NCBI RefSeq assembly: GCF_002954715.1
Contig: NZ_MSCP01000001.1
Span: 2,363,544-2,427,543 of the forward strand
DNA: 64,000 nt
Reading direction: 5' to 3'
Origin: Aliivibrio sifiae
GTDB lineage: Bacteria; Pseudomonadota; Gammaproteobacteria; Enterobacterales; Vibrionaceae
A model generated the notes under the pieces. That model saw nothing but the letters and a program-made list of their open reading frames with translations, made no database searches and had not been told where the DNA came from. Below are positions 1-9,274 of the stretch, in pieces; the stretch's first letter is position 1, and each line of letters begins with the position of its first letter. The position numbers and the translations under genes are program-made.

Positions 1-913
1 TGATCAAATCATCACGCACTTCATGTGCAAGCTCTGGCTTGATTTCTGGATCAGGGTTTGAACATGCAAATACAACTGGCTTATCAGCCATTAATTTTAG
101 AGCTTCTGGTGGTAATAGGTTCGGACCTGATACCCCTAAGAATAAATCTGCACCTTCAATAACATCTTCAAGCGTACGCTTATCGGTGTTATTAGCAAAA
201 CGTTGTTTATATTCATTAATATCATCACGACGAGTGTGAATTACGCCTTTACGATCCAACATATAGATCTTCTCACGCATTGCACCACACTTAATCAGTT
301 GCTCCATGCATGCAACCGCTGCCGCACCAGCACCAAGACATACAATGATTGCATCTTCTAACTTTTTGCCTTGTAGCTCAATCGCATTCAACATACCAGC
401 AGCAGTTACAATAGCAGTACCATGCTGATCATCATGGAAAACAGGTACATCACAACGCTCAATTAGACGTCGCTCAATCTCAAAACAATCAGGGGCTTTG
501 ATATCTTCTAGGTTAATACCACCAAACGTGTCAGCAATATTCGCAACCGTATCAACAAATTCATCGATAGTGCGATGCTTTACTTCGATATCAATAGAAT
601 CTAGGCCAGCAAAGCGTTTAAAAAGTAATGATTTACCTTCCATCACAGGTTTTGAAGCTAAAGGACCTAGATTACCTAAACCAAGAATGGCAGTGCCGTT
701 TGAAATAACAGCAACCATGTTACCTTTAGATGTGTACTTATAAACATCATCTGGATTTTTGGCGATTTCACGTACTGGCTCAGCAACACCAGGACTGTAC
801 GCCAGTGCTAGATCTTCTGCGGTGTTTGCAGGCTTAGTCAGTGCAATTTCAATTTTACCCGGAGTTGGATAAGCGTGATAATGGAGAGCTTGTTCGCGAA
901 AATCTTCAGACAT
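1..913 (-). CDS. malic enzyme (oxaloacetate-decarboxylating), C-terminus cut by window edge
   Basis: Oxidative decarboxylation of malate to pyruvate with NAD(P)+ reduction, a cytoplasmic anaplerotic/gluconeogenic step. The first roughly 304 residues are present, starting MSEDFREQALHYHAYPTPG. The N-terminal malic domain carries the family stretch YSPGVAEP and the metal/substrate motif FHDDQHGTA. The C-terminal half begins the NAD(P)-binding fold with CLGAGAAAVACM, and the last visible part reads GVSGPN and FACSNPDPE, both typical of malic enzymes. The start follows an AGGAAA-type ribosome binding site. This is the MaeB-like class, but the window ends before one could tell whether a phosphotransacetylase domain follows. 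The short form of about 420 residues is expected in vibrios. Confidence 0.9.
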   Translation of the reverse strand, partial: MSEDFREQALHYHAYPTPGKIEIALTKPANTAEDLALAYSPGVAEPVREIAKNPDDVYKYTSKGNMVAVISNGTAILGLGNLGPLASKPVMEGKSLLFKRFAGLDSIDIEVKHRTIDEFVDTVANIADTFGGINLEDIKAPDCFEIERRLIERCDVPVFHDDQHGTAIVTAAGMLNAIELQGKKLEDAIIVCLGAGAAAVACMEQLIKCGAMREKIYMLDRKGVIHTRRDDINEYKQRFANNTDKRTLEDVIEGADLFLGVSGPNLLPPEALKLMADKPVVFACSNPDPEIKPELAHEVRDDLI

Positions 914-1100
914 GGCGGTTTTCCTGAATGCTAATAATTATAAGAGGATTGTTTCAAAACAGTGAATAGTATAATAGTTGATCTAGCTCAAACTTCATAG
1001 TCCTCACTTACAGATCCTACCAACAAAAATGTGGCCTTTAATGAAGGATATTATTCCTTTATTTAAAACAAGAAAGTGATGTTTCTCTGAATTTTAAGCA

Positions 1101-1130
1101 TAAAAAAAGGAGCCCTATAGGACTCCTCTT
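1101..1130 (-). terminator. intrinsic terminator of rpmE
   Basis: An 8-bp stem with one mismatch (AGGAGCCC facing GGACTCCT) has a four-base loop. Read leftward it is followed by seven T residues, just after the rpmE stop. Confidence 0.8.
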
Positions 1131-1147
1131 TTATCGGAAATTGGTAA

Positions 1148-1366
1148 TTATTTCTTAGAACCAATTGCACCGAAACGTTTGTTGAAACGATCAACACGGC
1201 CGCCAGTATCAACGATACGTTGCTTACCAGTGTAGAACGGGTGACATTTGTCACATACGTCTAGGTGGATTGTTTCTTTGCCTAGTGCAGAGCTGAATTC
1301 GAACTCGTTACCGCAAGAACAAGTAGCTTGAACAGCTTTGTATTCTGGGTGGATACCTACTTTCAT
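1148..1366 (-). CDS. rpmE: 50S ribosomal protein L31
   Basis: Small protein of the large ribosomal subunit, 72 residues against 70 in E. coli. This is the zinc-binding (C+) form: Cys16, Cys18, Cys38 and Cys41 supply the CxC...CxxC ligands, and the conserved tail [20 protein letters not shown] is intact. A zinc-free paralogue (ykgM type) is usually induced by zinc starvation elsewhere in the genome and is not seen here. The gene is monocistronic, divergent from priA, and ends in its own terminator. Confidence 0.97.
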   Translation of the reverse strand: MKVGIHPEYKAVQATCSCGNEFEFSSALGKETIHLDVCDKCHPFYTGKQRIVDTGGRVDRFNKRFGAIGSKK

Positions 1367-1604
1367 GGGGAAAACCTTATAATTTAGGCCGTGTCGCTAT
1401 CCGAATCTAAGCCGAACACCACACGTAGTTTAACAAAAATAATAAGCGTAAATAGATTACACTTACTTAAGGTCGCGTATAGTAATGAATCTGAAGCGAT
1501 CAATCAACTAATCTGTTACTTTTTTCACCGATTATTTTACTCCGTTGCGATATTCTTATCTAAGAGTAGACTATTCCTCATATTATTCCTTACTGATGTT
1601 AGTC

Positions 1605-3806
1605 ATGCCGTATTCAATCGCACATGTTGCACTGCCTGTTCCTCTTGATCGTACGTTTGATTACATAATCAAACCAGGTCAAACACCTGCCATTGGTGGC
1701 CGTGTAAAAGTGCCTTTTGGTCGTCAGCGTTTAATTGGTATTGTCGTAAAACTAAGTAATGAATCTGAATTTTCTCGTGAAAAATTAAAAGGGATTGATG
1801 CTGTTCTTGATAATGCTTCATTATGGCCAGCACATCTCTATAAGTTACTTAATTGGAGCAGCACTTATTACCAATATCCATTAGGTGATACCTTAGCTAA
1901 TGCAATGCCTGCATGGCTACGTAAAGGAAGAGAAGCTAGTTTTGCCGCACTTAAAGCATGGCAAATTACTGAGCTAGGAAAAAACCAAGATCTCAATAAG
2001 CTCACTCGGGCACCAAAACAAGCCAAAGCTCTTAATTTAGTGCGCCATCAGCAATGTAGCCATGAGCAAATGTTAGAAGATGAGATCACCGCTGCCACCT
2101 TAAAAGCCGTTGCAGATAAAGGATGGATTGAAGAGATATCTCTTGCACCTAAACCAACCAATTGGCACCGCAATGTCGAAATAACCCAAGAAAAACCTCA
2201 ACTCAATGAAGAACAAGCAATTGCAATTGCAACCGTTAACTCTAATCCTGAGTTCGGTTGTTATTTATTGGATGGTGTTACGGGCTCTGGAAAGACAGAA
2301 GTTTATCTCCAATTATTAGAACCTATCTTAAAAGCGGGTCGCCAAGCACTGATCTTAGTTCCTGAGATAGGCTTAACCCCACAAACGATTAATCGGTTTA
2401 AGCGTCGCTTTAATGTGCCTGTAAATATGATCCACTCAGCACTCAATGATACTGAGCGCTTAAATGCATGGCTAGCTGCTCGAGATAACCACGCAGGTAT
2501 CATTATTGGTACTCGCTCTGCTCTCTTCACACCTTTCCATGATCTCGGGATCATCATTGTAGATGAAGAGCATGATGCTTCTTATAAACAACAAGACAGC
2601 ATGAGATACCATGCCCGTGATTTAGCAGTGATGCGTGCGAACTTAGATAACATACCAATTATTTTAGGCTCTGCGACTCCTGCACTAGAGACGATCCATA
2701 ATGCCAAAGTAGGTAAGTATCATCACTTAACATTAACGAAACGGGCTGGTACTGCAATCCCCGCTCGTCATGGTGTCTTAGATGTAAAAGGTCTATATCT
2801 AAATAGTGGATTATCAGCACCTCTAATAGCTCAAATGAGAAAGCATTTATCTGAAGGAAATCAGGTAATGCTATTTTTAAATCGTCGAGGCTTTTCCCCT
2901 GCTCTGATGTGCCATGAATGTGGTTGGATGGCTGAATGTAAGCGTTGTGATGCCTTCTATACTTTTCATCAACATAGCAACGAGATTCGTTGTCATCATT
3001 GTGGCTCACAACAACCAATTATTCATCAATGCCAAGGGTGTGGTTCAACTCAATTAATTTCAGTTGGGGTCGGTACAGAGCAGCTTGAAACACAACTCAT
3101 GAATCTATTCCCTGAGTACAAAACCGTTCGTATTGATAGAGACAGCACTCGCAGAAAAGGCAGCTTAGAGAGCTATTTAGAAGCCATCAAAAATAACGAA
3201 TATCAAATACTCATTGGTACTCAAATGCTAGCAAAAGGTCACCACTTTCCTAATGTTACACTCGTTGGGTTAATTGATGTAGATAGCTCATTATTTAGCA
3301 GTGACTTTCGAGCCCCTGAGCGACTAGCACAACTATTTATTCAAGTTGCTGGGCGTGCCGGTCGAGCAAGCAAACCTGGTGAAGTTATCTTACAAACCCA
3401 CCACCCTGAACACTCTTTATTACAAAGCCTATTACATCAGGGCTATGGGCACTTTGCTGAGTACGCTTTACAAGAACGAAAATTTGCACAATTGCCGCCC
3501 TACACTCACTTATCTCTGTTTAGAGCAGAAGCAAATAATAATGAGAATGTAGAACAGTTCTTACGACAAGTTCGTGATATTTTAGAAAGTCATCCACAAT
3601 TTCACGATGCAACGCCAGTTCTAGGGCCAATTCCTGCACCTCTGGCAAGGCGTGCAGGAAAATATCGTTGGCAGTTACTTTTTCAAGCACCAAATAGAAC
3701 CGTAATGCAATCAATGTTACGTGGGGCTAAAACAGCAATTGAATTATTACCATTGGCAAAAAAAGTACGTTGGACTTTAGATATAGAACCACAAGACCTT
3801 AGTTAA
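1605..3806 (+). CDS. priA: primosomal replication restart helicase PriA
   Basis: A 3'-to-5' DExH helicase that recognises repaired or stalled forks and loads DnaB through PriB/DnaT. The protein is 733 residues (E. coli 732). An N-terminal DNA-binding domain (MPYSIAHVALPVPL...) is followed by the helicase core with Walker A DGVTGSGKTEVYL and DEEH, and by a zinc-binding insert with CHECGW, CKRCD, CHHCG and CQGCG pairs. Motif V/VI residues follow, including GTQMLAKGHHFP and QVAGRAGR. The frame is open 60 bases further upstream, but family alignment places the start at MPYSIAHVAL; the site in front of it is weak. Its partner priB is also in this window. Confidence 0.97.
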   Translation: MPYSIAHVALPVPLDRTFDYIIKPGQTPAIGGRVKVPFGRQRLIGIVVKLSNESEFSREKLKGIDAVLDNASLWPAHLYKLLNWSSTYYQYPLGDTLANAMPAWLRKGREASFAALKAWQITELGKNQDLNKLTRAPKQAKALNLVRHQQCSHEQMLEDEITAATLKAVADKGWIEEISLAPKPTNWHRNVEITQEKPQLNEEQAIAIATVNSNPEFGCYLLDGVTGSGKTEVYLQLLEPILKAGRQALILVPEIGLTPQTINRFKRRFNVPVNMIHSALNDTERLNAWLAARDNHAGIIIGTRSALFTPFHDLGIIIVDEEHDASYKQQDSMRYHARDLAVMRANLDNIPIILGSATPALETIHNAKVGKYHHLTLTKRAGTAIPARHGVLDVKGLYLNSGLSAPLIAQMRKHLSEGNQVMLFLNRRGFSPALMCHECGWMAECKRCDAFYTFHQHSNEIRCHHCGSQQPIIHQCQGCGSTQLISVGVGTEQLETQLMNLFPEYKTVRIDRDSTRRKGSLESYLEAIKNNEYQILIGTQMLAKGHHFPNVTLVGLIDVDSSLFSSDFRAPERLAQLFIQVAGRAGRASKPGEVILQTHHPEHSLLQSLLHQGYGHFAEYALQERKFAQLPPYTHLSLFRAEANNNENVEQFLRQVRDILESHPQFHDATPVLGPIPAPLARRAGKYRWQLLFQAPNRTVMQSMLRGAKTAIELLPLAKKVRWTLDIEPQDLS

Positions 3807-3861
3807 AGTAAGGCTTTGTTGGTGGAAGTTTATTCTTTAAATAGAAAACAATCGACCCTGA

Positions 3862-3877
3862 TGTGAGTCAGTTCACA
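3862..3877 (+). promoter_or_regulatory. CRP-binding site upstream of cytR
   Basis: TGTGA, six bases, TCACA: an exact match to both consensus half-sites of CRP, about 125 bases before the cytR start. In E. coli cytR is likewise CRP-dependent, and CytR acts together with CRP at nucleoside-uptake promoters. Confidence 0.8.
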
Positions 3878-4001
3878 ATCCAGATGTAATTTTTGTTAAA
3901 CGCGCCGTATTTAAATCTTTATTTTACACATAAAATATCTCTTCAAATAATTAGAGCAATCGTTTACTTTAGATTTAAAGACAGTTGGGAGAGGAATATA
4001 T

Positions 4002-5009
4002 ATGGCGACAATGAAGGACGTTGCTTTATCGGCAGGTGTATCAACAGCTACCGTATCACGAGCACTAATGACGCCAGAAAAAGTATCATTATCAACCCGT
4101 AAACGCGTAGAAGGCGCCATCGTAGAAACTGGTTATTCTCCAACAACATTAACGCGTACATTACGTCGTAATGAATCAAAGACCATTGTAACGATTGTTC
4201 CTGATATCTGTGACCCTTACTTCAGTGATATTTTACGAGGTATTGAAGATACCGCTGTTGAAAATGGTTATGTTATTTTAGTGGGTGATAGTAGCCAACA
4301 GAAAAAACGCGAACAATCTTTTGTAAACCTTGTTTATACCAAACAAGTCGATGGCATGGTTTTGCTCGGTTCTGATCTTCCTTTTAATGCCAGTCGCCAA
4401 GAGCAAAAGAACTTACCTCCTCTTGTGATGGCTTGTGAATATGCACCAGAACTCGAATTACCAACCGTTCATATCGATAACCTAACGGCAGCATTTGAAG
4501 CGGTAAATTACCTAACTAAATTAGGCCATAATAGAATTGCTGAACTATCAGGGCCTGAAGACTCTGCACTGTGTCAATTTAGACATCAAGGTTATCAACA
4601 AGCGTTACGTCGTGCAGGCATTACAATGAACAATTCATATGTGCATTACGGTAACTTCACTTTTGAAGCCGGAGCAACTGCAATTGCTCAACTACTTTCG
4701 CTTTCGTCTCCACCTACGGCCGTCTTTTGTCATAATGATATTATGGCAATTGGAGCAATTCAAAAAGCAAAACAAATGGGCTTCCGTGTTCCCCAAGATA
4801 TTTCTATCATGGGTTTTGATGACATTGAATTCTCACAATATTGCGATCCACCACTAACAACTATTTCACAGCCTCGCTATGAGATTGGTCGTCAATCTAT
4901 GCTTATGCTTTTAGATTTACTAAAAGGGCATGATGTTCGTTCTGGCTCTCGCTTACTTGAATCCTCTTTAGTACTTAGAGGAAGTACTGCGCCACCGAAA
5001 AGCCGATAA
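4002..5009 (+). CDS. cytR: LacI-family transcriptional repressor CytR
   Basis: Repressor of nucleoside uptake and catabolism genes, relieved by cytidine, binding DNA with CRP. In some vibrios it is also linked to competence and biofilm control. At 335 residues it has an N-terminal LacI helix-turn-helix (MKDVALSAGVSTATVSRAL) with the hinge near residue 50, then a periplasmic-binding-protein-like ligand domain with VTIVPDICDPYFSDIL, FCHNDIMAIGAI and GFDDIEFSQYCDPPLTTI. A GGGAGAGG ribosome binding site fixes the start. The neighbours priA and ftsN match the usual vibrio and enterobacterial order priA-cytR-ftsN-hslVU, which supports CytR over other LacI members. Confidence 0.93.
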   Translation: MATMKDVALSAGVSTATVSRALMTPEKVSLSTRKRVEGAIVETGYSPTTLTRTLRRNESKTIVTIVPDICDPYFSDILRGIEDTAVENGYVILVGDSSQQKKREQSFVNLVYTKQVDGMVLLGSDLPFNASRQEQKNLPPLVMACEYAPELELPTVHIDNLTAAFEAVNYLTKLGHNRIAELSGPEDSALCQFRHQGYQQALRRAGITMNNSYVHYGNFTFEAGATAIAQLLSLSSPPTAVFCHNDIMAIGAIQKAKQMGFRVPQDISIMGFDDIEFSQYCDPPLTTISQPRYEIGRQSMLMLLDLLKGHDVRSGSRLLESSLVLRGSTAPPKSR

Positions 5010-5047
5010 AGCAAAGCATTAAACCAACATAAAAAGAATCAACACAC

Positions 5048-5096
5048 AAAAGTCATTCTTATAAGACGATGAATCTGTCTAAATAGTGACTTTTTG
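5048..5096 (+). terminator. probable terminator of cytR
   Basis: AAAAGTCA pairs with TGACTTTT across a 31-base insert that contains an inner AGAC/GTCT pair. A T-run follows immediately. The branched, long loop makes this weaker than the other terminators in the window. Confidence 0.45.
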
Positions 5097-5186
5097 CGTA
5101 CTTTTTTACACAAGTACTGGTATGCGTTCATACAACTGATTACCATAACGTATTCTCTCTGTAATTCTGTATAAAGTAAAAGTACT

Positions 5187-5762
5187 GTGGCCAATAAAGA
5201 TTATGTAAAACGTGGACGATCTCCTAAGAAAGCGACAAAGAAACCAGCCAAGAAAAAAGGGGCTAAACAACCTGTATCTAATGGTGCTACACCATGGAAA
5301 GCAGTTGCTGTTGCAGCTCTCTTAGTCGCTGTGTTTGGTTATGCCCTTTACTTTCTAAATGACTCTCCTACACCTGAGACAAAATCAACGGTGACCGAAG
5401 TTGTTCCAGTTAAAGCTAAAAAGAAATCTAACACGGAAGAGATACCTCCAATGCCAGAAGAGCAATGGAGCTATATGGATGAACTACCAAATAAAGAAAT
5501 TGAAGTTGAACAAAAAGAACTTAAAGTTTCTGAAATCCCTTATATCATGCAATGTGGCGCTTATAAAAATCGCTCACAAGCCGAAGAACGTAAAATGAAC
5601 ATTGCGTTCCAAGGGCTAACTTCAACGGTTAGGCATGCAGAAGGAAGCAGCTGGTTTAAAGTAGTTTTAGGTCCGTATAAATTTAAACGTGATGCTGAAA
5701 AAGATCGCCATAAATTACAACGAGCTAAAATAGAGCCATGCGCTATCTGGAAAGATCAGTAA
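5187..5762 (+). CDS. ftsN: cell division protein FtsN
   Basis: Late divisome protein that activates septal peptidoglycan synthesis. A basic cytoplasmic N-terminus (KRGRSPKKATKKPAKKK) precedes one membrane-spanning segment at about residues 38-57 (AVAVAALLVAVFGYALYFL). A charged linker leads to a C-terminal SPOR domain (about 115-190, beginning YIMQCGAYKNRSQAEE) that binds denuded glycan at the septum. The start is GTG with only a weak purine stretch in front. At 191 residues it is much shorter than E. coli FtsN (319), the linker being reduced. It precedes hslV as in E. coli, but a terminator and a separate promoter split them. Confidence 0.92.
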   Translation: MANKDYVKRGRSPKKATKKPAKKKGAKQPVSNGATPWKAVAVAALLVAVFGYALYFLNDSPTPETKSTVTEVVPVKAKKKSNTEEIPPMPEEQWSYMDELPNKEIEVEQKELKVSEIPYIMQCGAYKNRSQAEERKMNIAFQGLTSTVRHAEGSSWFKVVLGPYKFKRDAEKDRHKLQRAKIEPCAIWKDQ

Positions 5763-5802
5763 AGCTCAGCATAAAAAATCGTAATAACATCACACATTTC
5801 CC

Positions 5803-5831
5803 AAAAGGAGCACATCAAGTGCTCCTTTTTC
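5803..5831 (+). terminator. intrinsic terminator of ftsN
   Basis: An 11-bp perfect stem (AAAAGGAGCAC facing GTGCTCCTTTT) has a five-base loop and continues into a T-run. Confidence 0.88.
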
Positions 5832-5843
5832 TATTCTACTCAT

Positions 5844-5870
5844 CTTGAAAACCAACATCATCCCCCCCAT
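5844..5870 (+). promoter_or_regulatory. sigma-32 (heat shock) promoter of hslVU
   Basis: CTTGAAA, a 14-base spacer, then CCCCAT followed by T: an almost exact match to the RpoH promoter consensus. It lies about 75 bases before the hslV start and just after the ftsN terminator. hslVU is a heat-shock operon in E. coli. Confidence 0.85.
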
Positions 5871-5943
5871 TACAATAGTAATAATCATAAGGATTAATGT
5901 AAGAGTCTCACTAAATTACATCATCGAATAAGAGGTTTTACTC

Positions 5944-6468
5944 GTGACTACAATAGTTTCTGTACGCCGTGAAGGCAAAGTCGTGGTTGCTGGCGATGGC
6001 CAAGCATCTCAAGGTGATATGATCGCAAAAGGTAACGTAAAAAAAGTACGTCGCCTCTACAATGATTCCGTTCTAGTTGGCTTTGCTGGTAGCACTGCTG
6101 ATGCATTCATTCTGTTTGACCTGTGTGAACGAAAATTAGAAATGCACCAAGGCAATTTAACCAAAGCTGCCGTTGAACTCGCTAAAGAATGGCGTAGCGA
6201 TCGCGCTTTACGCCGTCTTGAGGCAATGTTAATTGTTGCTGATAAAACAACGTCTCTAATCATTAGCGGTACTGGTGATTTAATTAATGCCGATAATGAC
6301 CTTCTTACCATTGGTTCTGGTGGCTATTTCGCCCGTTCTGCAGCAACAGCATTATTAGAGAACACAGAATTAGATGCACGTGAAATCGCAACTAAAGCAT
6401 TAACTATTGCTGGTGATATTGACGTCTACACTAACCATAATCATACCGTTGAAGAATTGAACGTTTAA
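5944..6468 (+). CDS. hslV: ATP-dependent protease HslVU, peptidase subunit HslV
   Basis: Proteasome-beta-like threonine peptidase that forms a double hexameric ring capped by HslU and degrades misfolded and regulatory proteins. The protein is 174 residues and starts [20 protein letters not shown]; Thr2 becomes the N-terminal nucleophile after Met removal. It retains GNVKKVRRL and the end [16 protein letters not shown]. The start is GTG behind AGAGG. hslU follows after 22 bases, so the two are cotranscribed. Confidence 0.97.
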   Translation: MTTIVSVRREGKVVVAGDGQASQGDMIAKGNVKKVRRLYNDSVLVGFAGSTADAFILFDLCERKLEMHQGNLTKAAVELAKEWRSDRALRRLEAMLIVADKTTSLIISGTGDLINADNDLLTIGSGGYFARSAATALLENTELDAREIATKALTIAGDIDVYTNHNHTVEELNV

Positions 6469-6490
6469 CGACAGATAATAAGGAATACCC

Positions 6491-7825
6491 ATGTCTGAGA
6501 TGACTCCTCGTGAAATAGTACACGAACTAGATAGCCATATTATTGGTCAAGATAAAGCAAAGCGTTCAGTAGCGATTGCCTTACGTAACCGCTGGCGTCG
6601 TATGCAACTTAACCCTGAGTTGCGTGCAGAAGTAACACCAAAAAATATCTTAATGATTGGGCCTACTGGCGTAGGTAAAACTGAAATTGCCCGTCGTTTA
6701 GCAAAATTAGCTAACGCCCCTTTTATTAAAGTTGAAGCGACTAAGTTCACTGAAGTGGGTTATGTTGGCAAAGAAGTTGATAGCATCATTCGTGATTTGA
6801 CTGATGTTGCTATCAAAATGACTCATCAGCAAGCAGTAGAAAAAGTGAAATTCCGTGCTGAAGAGCAAGCTGAAGATCGTATCCTCGATATCTTATTACC
6901 ACCAGCACGTGATGCATGGGGTAAAAATGAAGAAGGCGATAACGACTCTGGTACTCGCCAATCTTTCCGTAAAAAATTACGTGAAGGAAAACTAGACGAT
7001 AAAGAAATCGAAGTCGATGTTGCAGCTCCTCAAGTTGGCGTTGAAATCATGGCTCCTCCTGGTATGGAAGAGATGACAAACCAACTTCAAGGTATGTTCC
7101 AAAACCTATCAGGTGGTGAAACAACTAAAAAGCGTAAGATGAAAATCAAAGATGCGCTTAAAGCCCTAGCTGAAGAAGAAGGCGCTAAATTAGTTAACCC
7201 TGAAGAGTTAAAAGAACAAGCTATTTTCAACGTAGAAAACCACGGTATCGTCTTTATTGATGAGATTGATAAAATCTGTAAAGGCTCAAACTCGCAGTCT
7301 GGTGATGTATCTCGTGAAGGTGTACAACGTGATCTGCTCCCACTAGTTGAAGGCAGTACAGTAAGTACTAAGCACGGTATGGTAAAAACAGATCATATGT
7401 TATTTATCACTTCAGGTGCATTCCAAATGGCTAAGCCATCGGATCTTATCCCTGAATTACAAGGTCGCTTACCAATTCGAGTTGAGCTTGAAGCATTAAC
7501 TGCGAATGACTTTAAACGTATTCTTACGGAACCAAATGCATCGTTAACAGAACAATACATCGCTTTATTAGCGACAGAAAATGTTAATCTTGAGTTTACT
7601 GAAGATGGCATTACTCGTATTGCAGAATCAGCATTCCAAGTAAACGAAAGCACAGAAAACATTGGTGCACGTCGTCTACATACAGTGATGGAACGTCTAA
7701 TGGAGGAGATCTCTTACGACGCATCTGAAAAAGATGGTGAGAGCCTAACCGTAGATGCTGATTACGTTACCTCTCGTTTAGGAGATCTGGTCGCTGACGA
7801 AGATCTAAGTCGCTTTATTCTATAA
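6491..7825 (+). CDS. hslU: ATP-dependent protease HslVU, ATPase subunit HslU
   Basis: AAA+ unfoldase of the Clp/Hsp100 family that feeds substrates into HslV. The protein is 444 residues (E. coli 443). Walker A is [11 protein letters not shown] at about residues 57-67, followed by the pore loop GYVGKEVDS. An inserted I-domain (about 110-240) contains the acidic and lysine-rich segments, then Walker [11 protein letters not shown], sensor LFITSGAF and sensor-2 [12 protein letters not shown]. The C-terminus ends LSRFIL, the tail that docks into HslV. Second gene of the heat-shock operon. Confidence 0.98.
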   Translation: MSEMTPREIVHELDSHIIGQDKAKRSVAIALRNRWRRMQLNPELRAEVTPKNILMIGPTGVGKTEIARRLAKLANAPFIKVEATKFTEVGYVGKEVDSIIRDLTDVAIKMTHQQAVEKVKFRAEEQAEDRILDILLPPARDAWGKNEEGDNDSGTRQSFRKKLREGKLDDKEIEVDVAAPQVGVEIMAPPGMEEMTNQLQGMFQNLSGGETTKKRKMKIKDALKALAEEEGAKLVNPEELKEQAIFNVENHGIVFIDEIDKICKGSNSQSGDVSREGVQRDLLPLVEGSTVSTKHGMVKTDHMLFITSGAFQMAKPSDLIPELQGRLPIRVELEALTANDFKRILTEPNASLTEQYIALLATENVNLEFTEDGITRIAESAFQVNESTENIGARRLHTVMERLMEEISYDASEKDGESLTVDADYVTSRLGDLVADEDLSRFIL

Positions 7826-7875
7826 TTGACGACTAATACTAGTAATTATCCGTTCATTATTACTAGTTAAAAAAT

Positions 7876-7909
7876 AAAGCCTCATACATCAAAATGTGTG
7901 AGGCTTTTT
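7876..7909. terminator. bidirectional terminator between hslU and yhfA
   Basis: A long stem (AAAGCCTCA with TGAGGCTTT, extended inward by five more pairs) has T-runs on the plus side and an A-run on the left. It therefore serves both converging genes. Confidence 0.88.
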
Positions 7910-7924
7910 CTTTGGAAAAGAGAG

Positions 7925-8326
7925 CTAAGCAATCACTTCCCAAGAATGCGTCATCTCAATGCCTTCACCTAGCATTAAACACACCGAACAATATTTCTGT
8001 AATGAATCAGCAGTAACTCGCTCAACCACTTTAGGATCGAGATTATCTCCACTCACTTCAAAATGAATATTAATATGGGTAAACAACTTCGGCGCAGTTT
8101 CACGACGATCACTTGATAACTTAGCAACACAACCAAGTACCGCTTGATTTGCTGATTTCAGGCCATCAACAACATCAACAGAACTGCATCCTCCAGCGGC
8201 CATTAACACTAATTCCATCGGGCTTGGGGCTTTTTCTCCCCCATTACCATCCATAACAACAGAGTGACCTGATTGAGATTGACCTAAGAAAGTAAATCCA
8301 TCAATCCATTTAACTTCAGCATTCAT
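7925..8326 (-). CDS. yhfA: OsmC/Ohr-family protein YhfA
   Basis: Member of the OsmC family (thiol peroxidase-like fold). The protein is 133 residues (E. coli YhfA 134). The paired family cysteines are present in GGCSSVDVV and YCSVCLML, the latter within the second conserved helix. Location divergent from crp is the same as in E. coli and is the main reason for the specific name. Enzymatic activity against peroxides is known for OsmC and Ohr, but for YhfA it is uncertain. A CRP-like site lies just upstream of its start. Confidence 0.85.
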   Translation of the reverse strand: MNAEVKWIDGFTFLGQSQSGHSVVMDGNGGEKAPSPMELVLMAAGGCSSVDVVDGLKSANQAVLGCVAKLSSDRRETAPKLFTHINIHFEVSGDNLDPKVVERVTADSLQKYCSVCLMLGEGIEMTHSWEVIA

Positions 8327-8357
8327 AAAAGCCTCTTTACTACATAAAAGGAAAACT

Positions 8358-8373
8358 CGTGATCCATTTCACG
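8358..8373 (+). promoter_or_regulatory. CRP-binding site between yhfA and crp
   Basis: CGTGA, six bases, TCACG: both GTGA/TCAC cores are intact and symmetric. It sits 32 bases from the yhfA start and about 200 bases from the crp start. In E. coli, crp is autoregulated through CRP and a divergent transcript, so a regulatory role is plausible. Confidence 0.65.
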
Positions 8374-8571
8374 AAACTGTGCCCTTGGTCGCACTATTCA
8401 TACGATCAAAGTCAAGAAATCGGTTGCGAAACAGGGTATGATTTTATCAATTATCTCAACGAACATGCAGCCTTGTTCCGATAACCATATTGTATAGGCC
8501 AAACTGATATTTGGCTCAGTTATTTTAAAATGGACATCGCCTACTTGGCAAACGCAGAGGAAGTATAAAGT

Positions 8572-9204
8572 ATGGTTCTAGGTAAACCTCAGACAGATCC
8601 AACATTAGAGTGGTTCTTATCTCATTGTCACATTCATAAGTACCCATCAAAAAGTACTTTGATTCACGCTGGTGAAAAAGCTGAGACTCTTTACTACATC
8701 GTAAAAGGTTCTGTTGCTGTACTTATCAAAGATGAAGAAGGAAAGGAAATGATCCTTTCTTACCTTAACCAAGGTGATTTCATCGGTGAACTTGGCTTGT
8801 TTGAAGAAGGTCAAGAACGTTCAGCATGGGTTCGTGCAAAAAGCCCTTGTGAAGTAGCGGAAATTTCATTCAAGAAATTCCGTCAACTTATTCAAGTAAA
8901 CCCAGATATTCTGATGCGTCTTTCAGCTCAAATGGCAACACGTCTACAAATCACTAGCCAAAAAGTAGGTGATTTAGCATTCTTAGACGTAACCGGCCGT
9001 ATCGCTCAGACTCTACTGAATCTAGCTAAACAACCAGATGCTATGACTCACCCAGATGGCATGCAAATTAAGATCACTCGTCAAGAGATCGGTCAAATTG
9101 TAGGTTGTTCACGTGAAACTGTTGGCCGTATCTTGAAGATGCTTGAAGAGCAAAACTTGATTTCAGCACACGGTAAAACAATTGTAGTTTACGGTACTCG
9201 TTAA
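8572..9204 (+). CDS. crp: cAMP receptor protein (catabolite activator)
   Basis: Global cAMP-dependent transcription regulator, 210 residues as in E. coli. The cyclic-nucleotide-binding beta-roll carries [20 protein letters not shown] with the phosphate-binding Arg-Ser pair. The long dimerising helix leads to the C-terminal winged helix-turn-helix with the recognition helix in [20 protein letters not shown]. In vibrios CRP controls sugar use, luminescence, motility and competence. It is transcribed alone from a long (245-base) upstream region and ends in a terminator. Confidence 0.99.
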   Translation: MVLGKPQTDPTLEWFLSHCHIHKYPSKSTLIHAGEKAETLYYIVKGSVAVLIKDEEGKEMILSYLNQGDFIGELGLFEEGQERSAWVRAKSPCEVAEISFKKFRQLIQVNPDILMRLSAQMATRLQITSQKVGDLAFLDVTGRIAQTLLNLAKQPDAMTHPDGMQIKITRQEIGQIVGCSRETVGRILKMLEEQNLISAHGKTIVVYGTR

Positions 9205-9227
9205 TTTAACGCTTACCATAAATAAAT

Positions 9228-9257
9228 AAAAACGCAGCTTATTGGCTGCGTTTTTTT
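9228..9257 (+). terminator. intrinsic terminator of crp
   Basis: The CGCAGC/GCTGCG stem is extended by A-T pairs and followed by seven T residues. The leading A-run lets it also serve the leftward ast cluster that ends here. Confidence 0.85.
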
Positions 9258-9274
9258 ATGCCTAAATTTTAGAA

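Noticed and set aside
1..14. TGATCA at the window start as a possible regulatory or RctB site
   Set aside because: It lies inside the malic enzyme reading frame and GATC is common; no cluster is present.
1545..1604. Longer N-terminus for PriA
   Set aside because: The extra 20 residues have no counterpart in the family, while MPYSIAHVALPVPL aligns with known PriA starts.
2303..3018. Antisense open frames within priA
   Set aside because: They fall inside the conserved helicase and zinc-binding regions of priA on the opposite strand; composition is that of a shadow frame.
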